64,000 bases of DNA from Burkholderiales bacterium RIFCSPHIGHO2_01_FULL_63_240 (GCA_001770725.1 MERU01000008.1:1-64000); one strand, 5' to 3'. Shown: positions 34,180 to 42,935, counted from the first letter of the stretch. The notes: generated by a model from the sequence alone, not told the origin. Translations and numbers: made by a program.

Positions 34180-34911
34180 ATGAAGTCCTTCGCCTTGTCC
34201 GCCCTGGTGGCCCTTTGCGCCCTGGGCAACGCCCACGCCAACGGCATCACCCAGTGGACCTTCAACTCCACCACGCCCGACGGCAACACCGGCACCGGCA
34301 GCGTCCTGGCCTCGGTGGGCACCGGCAGCCTGAGCCTGATCGGCGGCGTCACCAGCCCCAGCTTCAACAGCGGCGCCGGCTCGTCCGACCTGGCCGCCAG
34401 CGACAACTCTGGCTGGCAGACCACCACCTACGCCGCCCAGGGTGCGGGCAACAAGACCCGTGGCATCGAGGTCAAGGCCAGCTCGGTCGGCTTCGAGAAC
34501 GTCGTCTTCAACTACGACCTGCGCCACAGCAACACCAGCTCGCGCTACGAACTGGCCCAGTACTCGCTCGACGGCGTGAACTTCATCGACTACGCGGTGT
34601 TCGACGGCGGCCAGGGCGACACCTGGTTCAACGCACGCACCATCGACCTCTCCAGCGTGAGCGGCGCCGACAACAACGCCAACCTGACCTTCCGGGTGCT
34701 GGCGACCTTCGCACCTGGCACCACGGGCTACCTGGCCTCCGACGCCACCAAGTCCTACGCCAGCTCGGGCACCTGGCGCTTCGACACGGTCACGGTTTCC
34801 GGCGCCACCCTGACCGTGACCCCGACCGTTCCCGAGCCCTCCAGCACCGTGGCCGCCTTCGCAGGCCTGGCCGCCATCGGCTTCATGGCCCGCCGCCGCC
34901 GCGCCGGCTGA
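34180..34911 (+). CDS. PEP-CTERM surface protein (2)
   Basis: A 243-residue secreted protein. Signal peptide MKSFALSALVALCALGNAHA, a beta-rich middle with ITQWTFNSTTPDGNTGTGS and RYELAQYSLDGVNF that resembles a jelly-roll or LamG-like fold, and a C-terminal tag VPEPSSTVAAFAGLA ending RRRRAG. GGGAG lies 6 bases before the ATG. Upstream, GGGCACG-CCAC-TTTC at 34137-34151 is a weak look-alike of a sigma-54 promoter. The function is unknown; proteins of this form are exported and processed by exosortase, often with exopolysaccharide. Confidence 0.88.
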   Translation: MKSFALSALVALCALGNAHANGITQWTFNSTTPDGNTGTGSVLASVGTGSLSLIGGVTSPSFNSGAGSSDLAASDNSGWQTTTYAAQGAGNKTRGIEVKASSVGFENVVFNYDLRHSNTSSRYELAQYSLDGVNFIDYAVFDGGQGDTWFNARTIDLSSVSGADNNANLTFRVLATFAPGTTGYLASDATKSYASSGTWRFDTVTVSGATLTVTPTVPEPSSTVAAFAGLAAIGFMARRRRAG

Positions 34912-35037
34912 GGCGCAAGGACCCTCGAAGGCCCTCGCAACGCCGCCTTCCCCGGCAAGCAGGGGGCGGCCGCCAACTGGCGCGCGGCCCCCTCATCGGC
35001 TAGCATCGCGGGTTTTCCTCGGCCCGGAGCCTTTGCC

Positions 35038-36663
35038 GTGTCCACCTCGCCTTTTGCCCCCGAAACCGGGCGCCGCCGCACCTTCGCGATCATTTCCCAC
35101 CCGGACGCCGGTAAAACGACGCTGACGGAAAAGCTGCTGCTGTTCTCGGGCGCCATCCACATCGCCGGGGCGGTGAAGGGCCGCAAGGCCTCGCGCCACG
35201 CGACGTCCGACTGGATGGAGATCGAAAAGCAGCGCGGCATCTCGGTGGCATCGAGCGTGATGCAGATGCTCTACCGCGACCACGTGGTCAACCTGCTCGA
35301 CACGCCGGGCCACAAGGACTTCTCGGAAGACACCTACCGCGTGCTGACCGCGGTGGACTCGGCCCTGATGGTGATCGACGCGGCCAACGGCGTGGAAGCG
35401 CAGACCCGCCGCCTGATCGAGGTCTGCCGCCAGCGCGACACGCCCATCATCACCTTCGTCAACAAGATGGACCGCGAAGGCCGCGACCCGCTCGAGCTGC
35501 TGGACGAAGTCGAGCAGGAGCTGGGCATGCCCTGCGTGCCGATGACCTGGCCGGTGGGTCAGGGCAAGCTGTTCGGCGGCATCGTCAACCTGCGATCGAA
35601 GTCGATGCGCCTGTTCGACGCTGGCGCAGACAAGCGCGGCGAAGACGACGAGGTCGTCTCGCTGGACGAGCGCGACAAGCTGGCCGAGCGCTTCGGCCAC
35701 GAGTGGGAGCTGGCCGAGCAGAACATGGAGTTGATGGCCGAAGCCGCGCCCGCGTTCGACCTGGAGCTGTTCCTGGCCGCCAAGCAGACGCCCGTGTTCT
35801 TCGGCTCGGCCGTCAACAACTTCGGTGTGCAGGAGGTGCTCGACGCGCTGGTCGATCTGGCGCCCTCGCCCCGGCCCCGCTTCAGCACCGAAAAGGACGG
35901 CAGCAAGAAGGAGATCGCGCCCGAGATGGAGAACTTCTCCGGCGTGGTCTTCAAGGTGCAGGCCAACATGGACCCGTCGCACCGCGACCGCATTGCGTTC
36001 GTGCGCGTGTGCTCGGGCAAGTACACCCCGGGCATGAAGCTCAAGGTGCAGCGCAACGGCAAGGAGCTGCGCCCCACCTCGGTGGTGACCTTCCTGTCGC
36101 AGCGCCGCGAGGCGGTGGACGAGGCCTTCGCCGGCGACATCATTGGTTTTACCACCCACGGCGGCGTGCAGCTGGGCGACACCATCACCGACGGCGTGAC
36201 CTTGCAGTACACCGGCCTGCCCTTCTTCGCGCCCGAGCTGTTCCAGACGGTGGAACTGGCCAACCCGATGAAATCGAAGCAGTTGCAGGCCGGTTTGCTG
36301 CAATTGGGCGAAGAAGGCGCCATCCAGGTCTTCCGACCCGAGGTGGGGGGCTCGATGCTGCTGGGCGCCGTCGGCCAGCTGCAGTTCGAAGTCGTGCAGC
36401 ACCGCCTGAAAGCCGAGTACAGCGTGGACATCCGCCTGATGCCCTGCCGCTTCACCGGCGCGCGCTGGATCACGGCCGACACGCCCGAGGCCCTCAAGAA
36501 GTTCACCGACGAGAACGCCTCGAAGCTGGCGCTGGACGCGGCCGACACGCTGGCCTACATGATGACCTCGGCCTACGACCTGCGCCTGACCGCCGAGCGC
36601 CACCCGCTGGTGCACTTCCACCCGCTGCGCGAGCACGCGGGCCTGAGCTTGTCGAGCCAGTGA
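35038..36663 (+). CDS. prfC: Peptide chain release factor 3
   Basis: A 541-residue translational GTPase that frees RF1 and RF2 from the ribosome after peptide release. GTP-binding motifs are HPDAGKTTLTEKLL (G1), RGISVASS, DTPGHKDFSED (G3) and FVNKMDRE (G4). The length matches the family (about 530). The start is GTG at 35038. It is a stand-alone gene; a candidate -10 TAGCAT lies about 38 bases upstream. The 336 bases after it hold no gene; two palindromes there are listed separately. Confidence 0.97.
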   Translation: MSTSPFAPETGRRRTFAIISHPDAGKTTLTEKLLLFSGAIHIAGAVKGRKASRHATSDWMEIEKQRGISVASSVMQMLYRDHVVNLLDTPGHKDFSEDTYRVLTAVDSALMVIDAANGVEAQTRRLIEVCRQRDTPIITFVNKMDREGRDPLELLDEVEQELGMPCVPMTWPVGQGKLFGGIVNLRSKSMRLFDAGADKRGEDDEVVSLDERDKLAERFGHEWELAEQNMELMAEAAPAFDLELFLAAKQTPVFFGSAVNNFGVQEVLDALVDLAPSPRPRFSTEKDGSKKEIAPEMENFSGVVFKVQANMDPSHRDRIAFVRVCSGKYTPGMKLKVQRNGKELRPTSVVTFLSQRREAVDEAFAGDIIGFTTHGGVQLGDTITDGVTLQYTGLPFFAPELFQTVELANPMKSKQLQAGLLQLGEEGAIQVFRPEVGGSMLLGAVGQLQFEVVQHRLKAEYSVDIRLMPCRFTGARWITADTPEALKKFTDENASKLALDAADTLAYMMTSAYDLRLTAERHPLVHFHPLREHAGLSLSSQ

Positions 36664-36721
36664 GAAGGCATTGAGGCGACTGGAAGGGCCAGCCCTCATG
36701 GCGATGGATGGCCGAGTGAAA

Positions 36722-36748
36722 ACAGGACGCAACCCAACCCCGTCCTGT
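36722..36748. promoter_or_regulatory. Hairpin downstream of prfC
   Basis: ACAGGACG pairs perfectly with CGTCCTGT across an 11-base loop, 59 bases after the prfC stop. No T run follows, so an RNA 3' end processing stem is more likely than an intrinsic terminator. Confidence 0.4.
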
Positions 36749-36847
36749 CAGACATCGCTGCGCAGCAGCAACCCGGCTTGAAGGCACTTCACGCGCAAGG
36801 TTTGACGAACCCCGTTCGGCCGCGCCGGCAAAGGCCCTGCCTGCACA

Positions 36848-36867
36848 GTGCATTTGTCCAAATGCAC
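36848..36867. promoter_or_regulatory. 20-base perfect palindrome, likely operator of the GNAT/hydrolase pair
   Basis: GTGCATTTG-TC-CAAATGCAC has two perfect 9-base arms and a 2-base centre. It lies 132 bases before the acetyltransferase start in an otherwise empty gap of 336 bases. The geometry suits a dimeric helix-turn-helix regulator. It matches no motif that I know. Confidence 0.5.
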
Positions 36868-36999
36868 AATCAGGTTCGGTGAATCTTCAAGGAGCGGCAT
36901 GAATCGGGTCGGATGGATGGCCTTTGGCAAGTCGGGCGAAGCCGACGCCAGGGTGCTGAGCGCGGCCCCTGGTGTCGTCGATGTGAGGGGAACCTGGGC

Positions 37000-37674
37000 A
37001 TGAGTTCACTGCGCATCAGACCGACTCAGCCGGAGGACATCGACGTCCTGCTGCGTCTGCAGGCGCAGGTGTACCCCACCATTCCCCCCTGGCGGCGGGA
37101 CCAGCTGGCGCACCAGTTGGAGGTCTTTCCGCAAGGCCAGCTGGTGGCAGAACTCAACGGCAGGCTGGTGGGCTGCGCCAGCTCGCTGGTGATCCTGTGG
37201 GACGAATGGGCCGACGAACACACCTGGAACGAGATCACCTCATCGGGCACCTTCGACACCCACAACCCCCAGGGCTTCACCCTGTATGGCGCCGAGGTGC
37301 TGGTCGACCCGAGGCTGCGCGGTCAGCGCATCGGGCACGCGCTCTATGAAGGCCGCCGCAGGCTGTGCAAGGGGCTCAACCTGCGGCGCATCCTCGCCTG
37401 CGGGCGACTTCCGGGCTACCACCGGGTAGCGCATGAGATGCCCATCGAGCTGTACGCCAAGAAGGTGCTTTGGGGTGACCTCACCGACCCGGTGCTGAGC
37501 TTTCAGCTCAAAGAAGGCTTTCGCTACTGCGGCGTGGTGCACGGCTACATCCCCGAAGACATTGAATCAGGCGGGCACGCCGCGTTGATCGCCTGGATCA
37601 ACCCGGACCACGAACCGTCGCGGCCCACGGGGCTACAGGCCACCGCCCTCGCCGAATCACGGAGCCCCGCATGA
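37000..37674 (+). CDS. GNAT-family N-acetyltransferase
   Basis: A 224-residue acetyl-CoA-dependent transferase. The acetyl-CoA loop is VDPRLRGQRIGHALYEGRR near 100-120, and YGAEVLVDP supplies the preceding strand. In many bacteria this domain is fused with a carbon-nitrogen hydrolase in one protein; here the two are separate genes overlapping by 4 bases (ATGA), and the length and order match a split fusion. The start at 37000 (MSSLRIRPTQPED) was preferred to an earlier in-frame ATG at 36913, whose extra 29 residues look non-coding. The substrate is unknown. Confidence 0.88.
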   Translation: MSSLRIRPTQPEDIDVLLRLQAQVYPTIPPWRRDQLAHQLEVFPQGQLVAELNGRLVGCASSLVILWDEWADEHTWNEITSSGTFDTHNPQGFTLYGAEVLVDPRLRGQRIGHALYEGRRRLCKGLNLRRILACGRLPGYHRVAHEMPIELYAKKVLWGDLTDPVLSFQLKEGFRYCGVVHGYIPEDIESGGHAALIAWINPDHEPSRPTGLQATALAESRSPA

Positions 37675-38591
37675 GCACGACCGACCTGGCACAAACGCCC
37701 GAACACCGCCCCAAGCCGACCACCGTTCGCATCGCCGCAGTGCAATACCTGCTGCGGGCCATCGACGACTGGGCCGGGTTCGAGAACCAGGTCCGCTTCG
37801 TGATGAAGGCGGCCGGCGAGTACAAGCCGCAGTTCGTGATGTTCCCCGAGATCTTCACCACGCAACTGCTGTCCTTCATGGACACGCAGGACGTGAGCGC
37901 CGCTGTGCGCAGCCTGCACCAGTACACCGAGGCCTACACCGCGCTCTTTCGCGAGCTGGCCGCGCGCTGGGGCACGCACATCATCGGGGGCAGCCACCCC
38001 ACCATCATCGATGGCCAGCTCATCAACCGGGCCTACCTGTTCACGCCCGAGGGCCGGGTCTTCACGCAAGACAAGATCCACCTGACCCGCTGGGAGCGCG
38101 AGAAGTGGAAGGGCGACCCCGGTCACCACCTCAGTGTGTTCGACACGCCCCACGGACGCATCGCCATCCTGATCTGCTACGACATCGAGTTCCCGGAGCT
38201 CTCGCGCATGGTCTGCGAAAAGGGCGCAGACATCCTCTTCGTGCCCTCCTGCACCGACGATCGTCAGGGCTTCTGGCGCGTGCGCTACTGCTGCCACGCC
38301 CGCGCGATCGAGAACCAGGTCTACGTGGCCGTCACCGGCACGGTGGGCAACCTGGCGGTGGAAGGCCTGGGCCTGCACTTCGGGCAGGCGGCGATCATCA
38401 CACCGTCGGACTTCCCGTTTGCCCGCGATGGCATCGCTGCGGAAGGCGTGCCCAACATGGAGCAGATCGTGATCGCCGACGTCGACCTCAGCAAGTTGGT
38501 CAGCAACCGCATCAACGGCACCACGATCCCCCTGTACGACAAGCGCCACGACGTCTATGACAACGAGGTCGACATCGTGAACACGCGCTGA
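37671..38591 (+). CDS. Carbon-nitrogen hydrolase (nitrilase superfamily)
   Basis: A 306-residue amidase-type enzyme. The Glu-Lys-Cys triad is intact: glutamate in MFPEIFTT near 59, lysine in QDKIHLTRWE near 134 and cysteine in LICYDIEFPE near 169. The neighbour order GNAT-hydrolase copies the known fused proteins of this branch. It may cleave an acylated amine or amide made or modified by the partner. It is convergent with the GntR gene at 38621, 29 bases away. Confidence 0.9.
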   Translation: MSTTDLAQTPEHRPKPTTVRIAAVQYLLRAIDDWAGFENQVRFVMKAAGEYKPQFVMFPEIFTTQLLSFMDTQDVSAAVRSLHQYTEAYTALFRELAARWGTHIIGGSHPTIIDGQLINRAYLFTPEGRVFTQDKIHLTRWEREKWKGDPGHHLSVFDTPHGRIAILICYDIEFPELSRMVCEKGADILFVPSCTDDRQGFWRVRYCCHARAIENQVYVAVTGTVGNLAVEGLGLHFGQAAIITPSDFPFARDGIAAEGVPNMEQIVIADVDLSKLVSNRINGTTIPLYDKRHDVYDNEVDIVNTR

Positions 38592-38620
38592 CGTCCATGG
38601 CCCCAGGGGAGAGCCACCTC

Positions 38621-39397
38621 TCAGGGCTTCATCGCGTGCCGGTAGGCGTAGGCATCGCCCCGGAAGGTGCCTTCGACGTACTCCACCAGCTGCCCGGTGC
38701 TGGCGTAGGTGTGCCGCTTGAGCAGCAGGCAGGGGCCGGGTCGCTCGAAGCCGAAGACGCGGGTCTCCTGCGCGTCGCTCATCACCGCCTCCACGCTTTG
38801 CTCGGCGCGCTCGAGCTCGATGCCGCAGGCGGCCTTGAGCAGGCCATAGGCCGAGCCCTGCCCATCCCAATCGGCCAACTCTGGCGCGAGCGTCAGGTCG
38901 TACCAGGCGACCTCGCGTGACATCGGGCAGCCGTCGGCCAGCCGAACCCGCGTGATCTGCAGGAACTGCGCCGTCGAGGGCCGCGTGAACACCGAGGCCA
39001 TGGTGCGGTCCTGCACGATGCGACGCGACAGCACCTGCGCGCTCGGCGTCATGCCCAGCTCCTGCATCTCCTGAGAAAAGCCTTTGAGCCGCGCCAGCTC
39101 CGGCGCGACCTTGGGGCTTTGGCGAACCACCGTGCCGCCGCGGCCGTGCGTGCTGAGGTTGTGCGCCTCGCGCAGGTGGTCGTAGGCGCGCTTGACCGTG
39201 GTTCGGCTGACCCCGAGCTCGGCCGCCAGCACGCGCTCGGCGGGCAGGTGCTGGCCTTCTGCGAGCACGCCCGAGCTCATCAGGCGCATGAGCGCATCGA
39301 CCAGTTGCAGGTAGACGGGCTGGGCCCGATCCGCGTCCAGCTGGACCAGGCCAGGCCAGCCGCCAGGCGGCACCGAGGAGGGCAAAACAGGGCTCAT
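38621..39397 (-). CDS. GntR/HutC-family transcriptional regulator with UTRA domain
   Basis: A 258-residue repressor-type protein. Residues about 25-90 form a winged helix with VYLQLVDALMRLMSSG, LPAERVLAAELGVSRTTVKRAYDHL. The C-terminal UTRA domain binds the small effector (VVRQSPKVAPELARLKGFSQEMQELGMTPS at its start). I used the ATG at 39397; an in-frame start at 39448 would add 17 residues. The ligand is not evident. It faces the PEP-CTERM and sugar kinase genes across a candidate operator, so these are the likely targets. Confidence 0.88.
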   Translation of the reverse strand: MSPVLPSSVPPGGWPGLVQLDADRAQPVYLQLVDALMRLMSSGVLAEGQHLPAERVLAAELGVSRTTVKRAYDHLREAHNLSTHGRGGTVVRQSPKVAPELARLKGFSQEMQELGMTPSAQVLSRRIVQDRTMASVFTRPSTAQFLQITRVRLADGCPMSREVAWYDLTLAPELADWDGQGSAYGLLKAACGIELERAEQSVEAVMSDAQETRVFGFERPGPCLLLKRHTYASTGQLVEYVEGTFRGDAYAYRHAMKP

Positions 39398-39464
39398 GGC
39401 GTGGCGAAACAAGGGTGCGTCGATTCTAGGGGTGGCCTTCCTGGCCAACGTGACCGATAGTTTG

Positions 39465-39480
39465 GTATCTTTTTGGATAC
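39465..39480. promoter_or_regulatory. Candidate GntR operator
   Basis: GTATC-TTTTTG-GATAC is a 5-base inverted repeat that is also a near-direct repeat (TTTGGTATC, TTTGGATAC). It lies in the only AT-rich stretch between the GntR gene and the divergent PEP-CTERM gene. The GT...AC ends resemble HutC-type sites. Confidence 0.5.
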
Positions 39481-39519
39481 TTTAATGGCATCATGAAACC
39501 AAACCAATCAGGGAGGCCC

Positions 39520-40455
39520 ATGACGATCGGCACCACCCCCCATGGCGCTGTCCATGCCCGCGTCCACGTGGCGTCGGTGCGCCAGGTCCTCGGCCTGGTG
39601 CTTGCCACCGCCACCTTCGCCACGCCCGGCATCGGCCTGGCCGCGCCCTTCCTGCCCAACCCCGCCTACCTCTCTGCAAGCACCCAGACCGACGGGATCC
39701 GCTATGCCCCCAACCCGGACGAGGCACCGGTCGACTCCAAAAGCACCACCATCGAGGGCGCCGACCTGGTGAGCCAGCCGGTGCTCACCCAGCGCTCGGA
39801 CACGGTGCTGAGCAACGGCGCGCAGGCCCACGCCCAGATCGAGGCATCGATGGGTGTGCTCAAAGGCAAGCTGAGCACGCACTACGAGAAAGCCTTCAGC
39901 AGCGACGATGGCTTCGTGGACGCCATCTTCTCGACCTCCTTCGAAGACTTCATCGAGGTCACGGCGCCCGGGCTGGCAGAAGGCACCCCCATCACCTACA
40001 CCTTCTCGCTGACCATCGACGGCACCAGCGGTGTGACCCCGCTGCCTGCCGCCCCCGGGGCACTGAGCGTGGGCTTTGCCGCGTCCATGGGGCCGGCGTG
40101 GCTGTCACCGGTTCCGCGCGTGCGCACGATCGACTGGCAGATGTCGCACGGCGACGGCGTTTTCAGCCAGACCTTCGAGGCCGTGGTGGGCGAGCTGGTG
40201 CGCGTGCGCGGCACGCTTTTCGCCGGATCGCAAGCGGGCTTTCGCAACGGCACCAGCGACGCCTGGGCCGACTACATGAGCACCGCCCGCTTCAACCTGA
40301 CACCGAACGTGGCCGGCGCCAACACCGTGAGCGTGAGTGGCCACGACTACGCCGTGAGCGCGGTGCCCGAGCCGACCACCGCCGTGCTCTTCGTGATGGG
40401 CATGCTGTACGCCATCGCCGCCTGGCGGGGCCGCCTGCCCCACCTCGACAGCTGA
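39520..40455 (+). CDS. PEP-CTERM surface protein (3), tail atypical
   Basis: A 311-residue secreted protein. An N-terminal signal peptide (VLGLVLATATFATPGIGLAAP) is followed by a beta-rich body that includes TDTVLSNGAQAHAQIEAS and YTFSLTIDGTSG. The C-terminal tag reads VPEPTTAVLFVMGMLYAIAAW and ends GRLPHLDS. The usual run of Arg at the end is reduced to a single RGR, so processing may be less efficient. I used the ATG at 39520 because GGGAGG lies 3 bases upstream; an in-frame ATG at 39493 lacks a ribosome site. It may be co-transcribed with the PfkB kinase 36 bases downstream. Confidence 0.8.
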   Translation: MTIGTTPHGAVHARVHVASVRQVLGLVLATATFATPGIGLAAPFLPNPAYLSASTQTDGIRYAPNPDEAPVDSKSTTIEGADLVSQPVLTQRSDTVLSNGAQAHAQIEASMGVLKGKLSTHYEKAFSSDDGFVDAIFSTSFEDFIEVTAPGLAEGTPITYTFSLTIDGTSGVTPLPAAPGALSVGFAASMGPAWLSPVPRVRTIDWQMSHGDGVFSQTFEAVVGELVRVRGTLFAGSQAGFRNGTSDAWADYMSTARFNLTPNVAGANTVSVSGHDYAVSAVPEPTTAVLFVMGMLYAIAAWRGRLPHLDS

Positions 40456-40491
40456 GCCGCCTAGACTGGGGGCCATCGAAAGGCCCCTGAC

Positions 40492-41454
40492 ATGCGCACC
40501 GCAGACCCCCGCCCGGTTTTTGTCGTCGGCAGCTTCGTGATGGCCTGCTGCTGGTTCACCCCGCGCCTGCCGCGCGCGGGTGAGCACGTGCACGCCGACC
40601 GCTTCCTGATGGAGCCGGGTGGCAAGGGCCTGAACCTGGCCGTCGCCCTGGCCCGGCTCGGCACGCCGGTACACCTGCTGCTGGGCGTGGGCGACGACGG
40701 CGCGGCCCGGCAGGCGCTGGCCCTGCTGGACCACGAAGGCATCGGCCGCGAGCACGTGCATGCCTTCGACGGCCCATCCGGACATGGCGTGGGCCTCATC
40801 GATCCATGCGGTGAAAACGCCATCGCCATCCACCCCGGCGCCAACCACCGGCTGACGGCGGAACATGCACAGGCCGCGCATCGGACCATCGCCTCCTCGG
40901 CGCTCGTGCTGGGTCAGTTCGAAGTGGGCGACGAAGTGCTGATCGGCGCCTTCGAGGTGGCGCGACGGGCGGGTGTGCCCACCGTGCTCAACCCCTCGCC
41001 CTGGCGCCCCCTCGACGCGGCCCTGCTTCGCCTGACCGACACCTTGATCCTCAATGAACACGAAGCCGGTGAACTGCTGGGCCAGCGTGGACCGCTGCGC
41101 CCGCAAGACGCCCGGCACCTCGACGCCTTGCGGAGCTGGCAGGTGGCGAACCCGAGCACGCAAATGCTGATCACGCTGGGTGAAGGTGGCTGCCTGAGCT
41201 GGCTGGCGGGGCAAGCCGACCCCGAGCGGCACCCGGCCTTCAGCGTGATCGCACGGGACACCACCGGCTGTGGCGATGCGTTTGCGGCGGCGTGGTGCGA
41301 CGCCCAGGCGCGAGGCAAGGCGCCAAAGCAGGCGATCGACCAGGCCCAGGCCGCAGGGTCCTGGCTCGCACGGCAAGCCGGGGTCCTGGCCGCCTTGCCC
41401 ACACGCGATGAACTGGACGACTGGTTGCGCGCGCTGGGCCGCCAACCCGAGTGA
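40492..41454 (+). CDS. PfkB-family carbohydrate kinase (ribokinase-like)
   Basis: A 320-residue sugar kinase. The N-terminal substrate signature is PGGKGLNLAVALARLG near 43, and the ATP and anion-hole signature is DTTGCGDAFAAAW near 256-268. In that signature Cys takes the place of the usual Ala in D-T-x-G-A-G-D, an uncommon but tolerable change. The best overall match is ribokinase, but the substrate cannot be fixed by reading. It may be regulated by the GntR protein at 38621. It is convergent with the HD-GYP gene, with only one base between stops. Confidence 0.88.
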   Translation: MRTADPRPVFVVGSFVMACCWFTPRLPRAGEHVHADRFLMEPGGKGLNLAVALARLGTPVHLLLGVGDDGAARQALALLDHEGIGREHVHAFDGPSGHGVGLIDPCGENAIAIHPGANHRLTAEHAQAAHRTIASSALVLGQFEVGDEVLIGAFEVARRAGVPTVLNPSPWRPLDAALLRLTDTLILNEHEAGELLGQRGPLRPQDARHLDALRSWQVANPSTQMLITLGEGGCLSWLAGQADPERHPAFSVIARDTTGCGDAFAAAWCDAQARGKAPKQAIDQAQAAGSWLARQAGVLAALPTRDELDDWLRALGRQPE

Positions 41455-41455
41455 A

Positions 41456-42694
41456 TCAGTCTCCGACCTGCTGCAACCAGAGCTCGTCGAGGTTCTTGAA
41501 GCCCCAGGCCGAGGGCACCTCGCGCGAGACGATCTCGTCGCTCGAGCGCCCCAGGTCCAGCAGCTGCGGCACCAGGGGCTCGCTGGCCTTGGTCGAGTAA
41601 AAGACCTTGACCAGCGGCTTGAGCAGCGAAGCGCTGCCCTGCTCGACCACCACGGCCAGCCGCCCCGACTTGAGCTTGACCAGCGAGCCCGTCGGGTAGA
41701 TGCCGATGCTCTTGACGAAGGCCTGGAAGATGCGTTCGTCGAAGTGGCCGTCCTTGGCCCACTGCGCCATCTTCAGGATGGAGTCGGCCGGGTCCCAGCC
41801 CGCCTTGTAGGGCCGGTTCGACGTGATGGCGTCGTAGACGTCGCAGACCGCGCCCATCCTGGCGAACAGGCTGATCTCGTCGCCCTTGAGGCCGTGCGGG
41901 TAGCCCTTGCCGTTGACCTTCTCGTGGTGGTGCAGGCAGACGTCCAGCGGCACCTCGCCCACGCCCTTGCCTTCGAGCAACATGCGGTGTCCGGCCTCGG
42001 GGTGGCCCTTCATGATGGCGAACTCTTCCGAGGTGAGCGCGCCGGGTTTGTTGAGCACGTCGGGCGGCATCAGGGCCTTGCCCAGGTCGTGCACCAGACC
42101 GGCCAGGCCGGCTTCGCGGCAGTCGGCTTCGCCCAGGCCCAGTTGGCGGCCCAGCGACACCATCAGCGCGCACACGGCCACCGAGTGCATGAAGGTATAG
42201 TCGTCGCTGGTTTTCAGGCGCGCCAGGCTGACGATGGCGCCGGGGTTGCGCGCCACCGAATCGGCGATGTCGGCCACCAGCGGCAGGCAGTGCTCGGCGT
42301 CCATCGCCTTGCCCATTCGCGCGTCCTGGAACATGGAGTGCATCGCCACGCGAGACTGCGCGACGATCTTCGAGGCGCGCCTGACCTCGTCGTGGAAGCT
42401 GGCCGGGGCCTGAACGGCCGCCGGCTGCGCGGGCAGCTCGACCTCGTCGGCGTGCGCCCCGGTCAGCTCCACCTCGACGTCATCAAGGTAGGTGGCAGCG
42501 GTGGCCATCTCGACGTCCAGCCCCTTGTCGGTGTCGATCACCACGTGAGCCACCGCCTGACTCAACTGCAAGATCTGCTTTCCGTCGGTCACCTTGAACG
42601 CGGCCCGCCAGAAAGGATGGGACAGCCACGAGCCCGGCACTTCGTGCACGAACATGCCGACTCTGAGCTGGGTGGTGGGGATCTTGCGGAGCAT
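41456..42694 (-). CDS. HD-GYP phosphodiesterase with DUF3391 domain
   Basis: A 412-residue cytoplasmic protein. The N-terminal DUF3391 starts MLRKIPTTQLRVGMFVHE and runs to about 110. The HD-GYP domain then has LVHDLGKALMPPDVLNKPG near 220 and HHHEKVNGKGYPHGL near 270, so both metal-binding and GYP motifs are intact. It should degrade c-di-GMP. The start at 42694 begins the DUF3391 domain. It has no receiver and is not linked to a kinase, so its activity may be set by ligand or partner. Confidence 0.92.
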   Translation of the reverse strand: MLRKIPTTQLRVGMFVHEVPGSWLSHPFWRAAFKVTDGKQILQLSQAVAHVVIDTDKGLDVEMATAATYLDDVEVELTGAHADEVELPAQPAAVQAPASFHDEVRRASKIVAQSRVAMHSMFQDARMGKAMDAEHCLPLVADIADSVARNPGAIVSLARLKTSDDYTFMHSVAVCALMVSLGRQLGLGEADCREAGLAGLVHDLGKALMPPDVLNKPGALTSEEFAIMKGHPEAGHRMLLEGKGVGEVPLDVCLHHHEKVNGKGYPHGLKGDEISLFARMGAVCDVYDAITSNRPYKAGWDPADSILKMAQWAKDGHFDERIFQAFVKSIGIYPTGSLVKLKSGRLAVVVEQGSASLLKPLVKVFYSTKASEPLVPQLLDLGRSSDEIVSREVPSAWGFKNLDELWLQQVGD

Positions 42695-42872
42695 GGGAGG
42701 CAAGGCGCCGGACCCGCCGGCAACGACCCATTCTGGCGGGCTGGACAAAGGCCGATCCCGGAAAAAGTCGGCACTCCAAGCTGAAATTCGCCTTTCAGGG
42801 CCCCACGCGTCGCTTCCCCATCCTCGTTTTACCGAGGCCACACCCGCGAGCAGGGGATCCAAACCGCCTCTC

Positions 42873-42935
42873 AGGCCATGGTCGGTTGGCACAAATCGTG
42901 AAAAATACGTTCACTTGAAACAAAAGGGGGTTCCC
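42873..42935 (+). promoter_or_regulatory. Candidate sigma-54-like promoter before PEP-CTERM gene 4
   Basis: TTGGCAC and GTGA with the 5-base gap of a sigma-54 promoter lie about 45-60 bases before the ATG (TGGCAC-AAATC-GTGA at about 42886-42900). The -24 element is perfect, but the -12 GC is GA. Sigma-54 control of PEP-CTERM genes by PrsK/PrsR is known in Zoogloea. Confidence 0.35.

Noticed and set aside
36748-36930. Small minus-strand gene (60 codons) between prfC and the acetyltransferase
   Set aside because: No ribosome site, no family, and it runs through the palindrome at 36848, which suggests non-coding control DNA.
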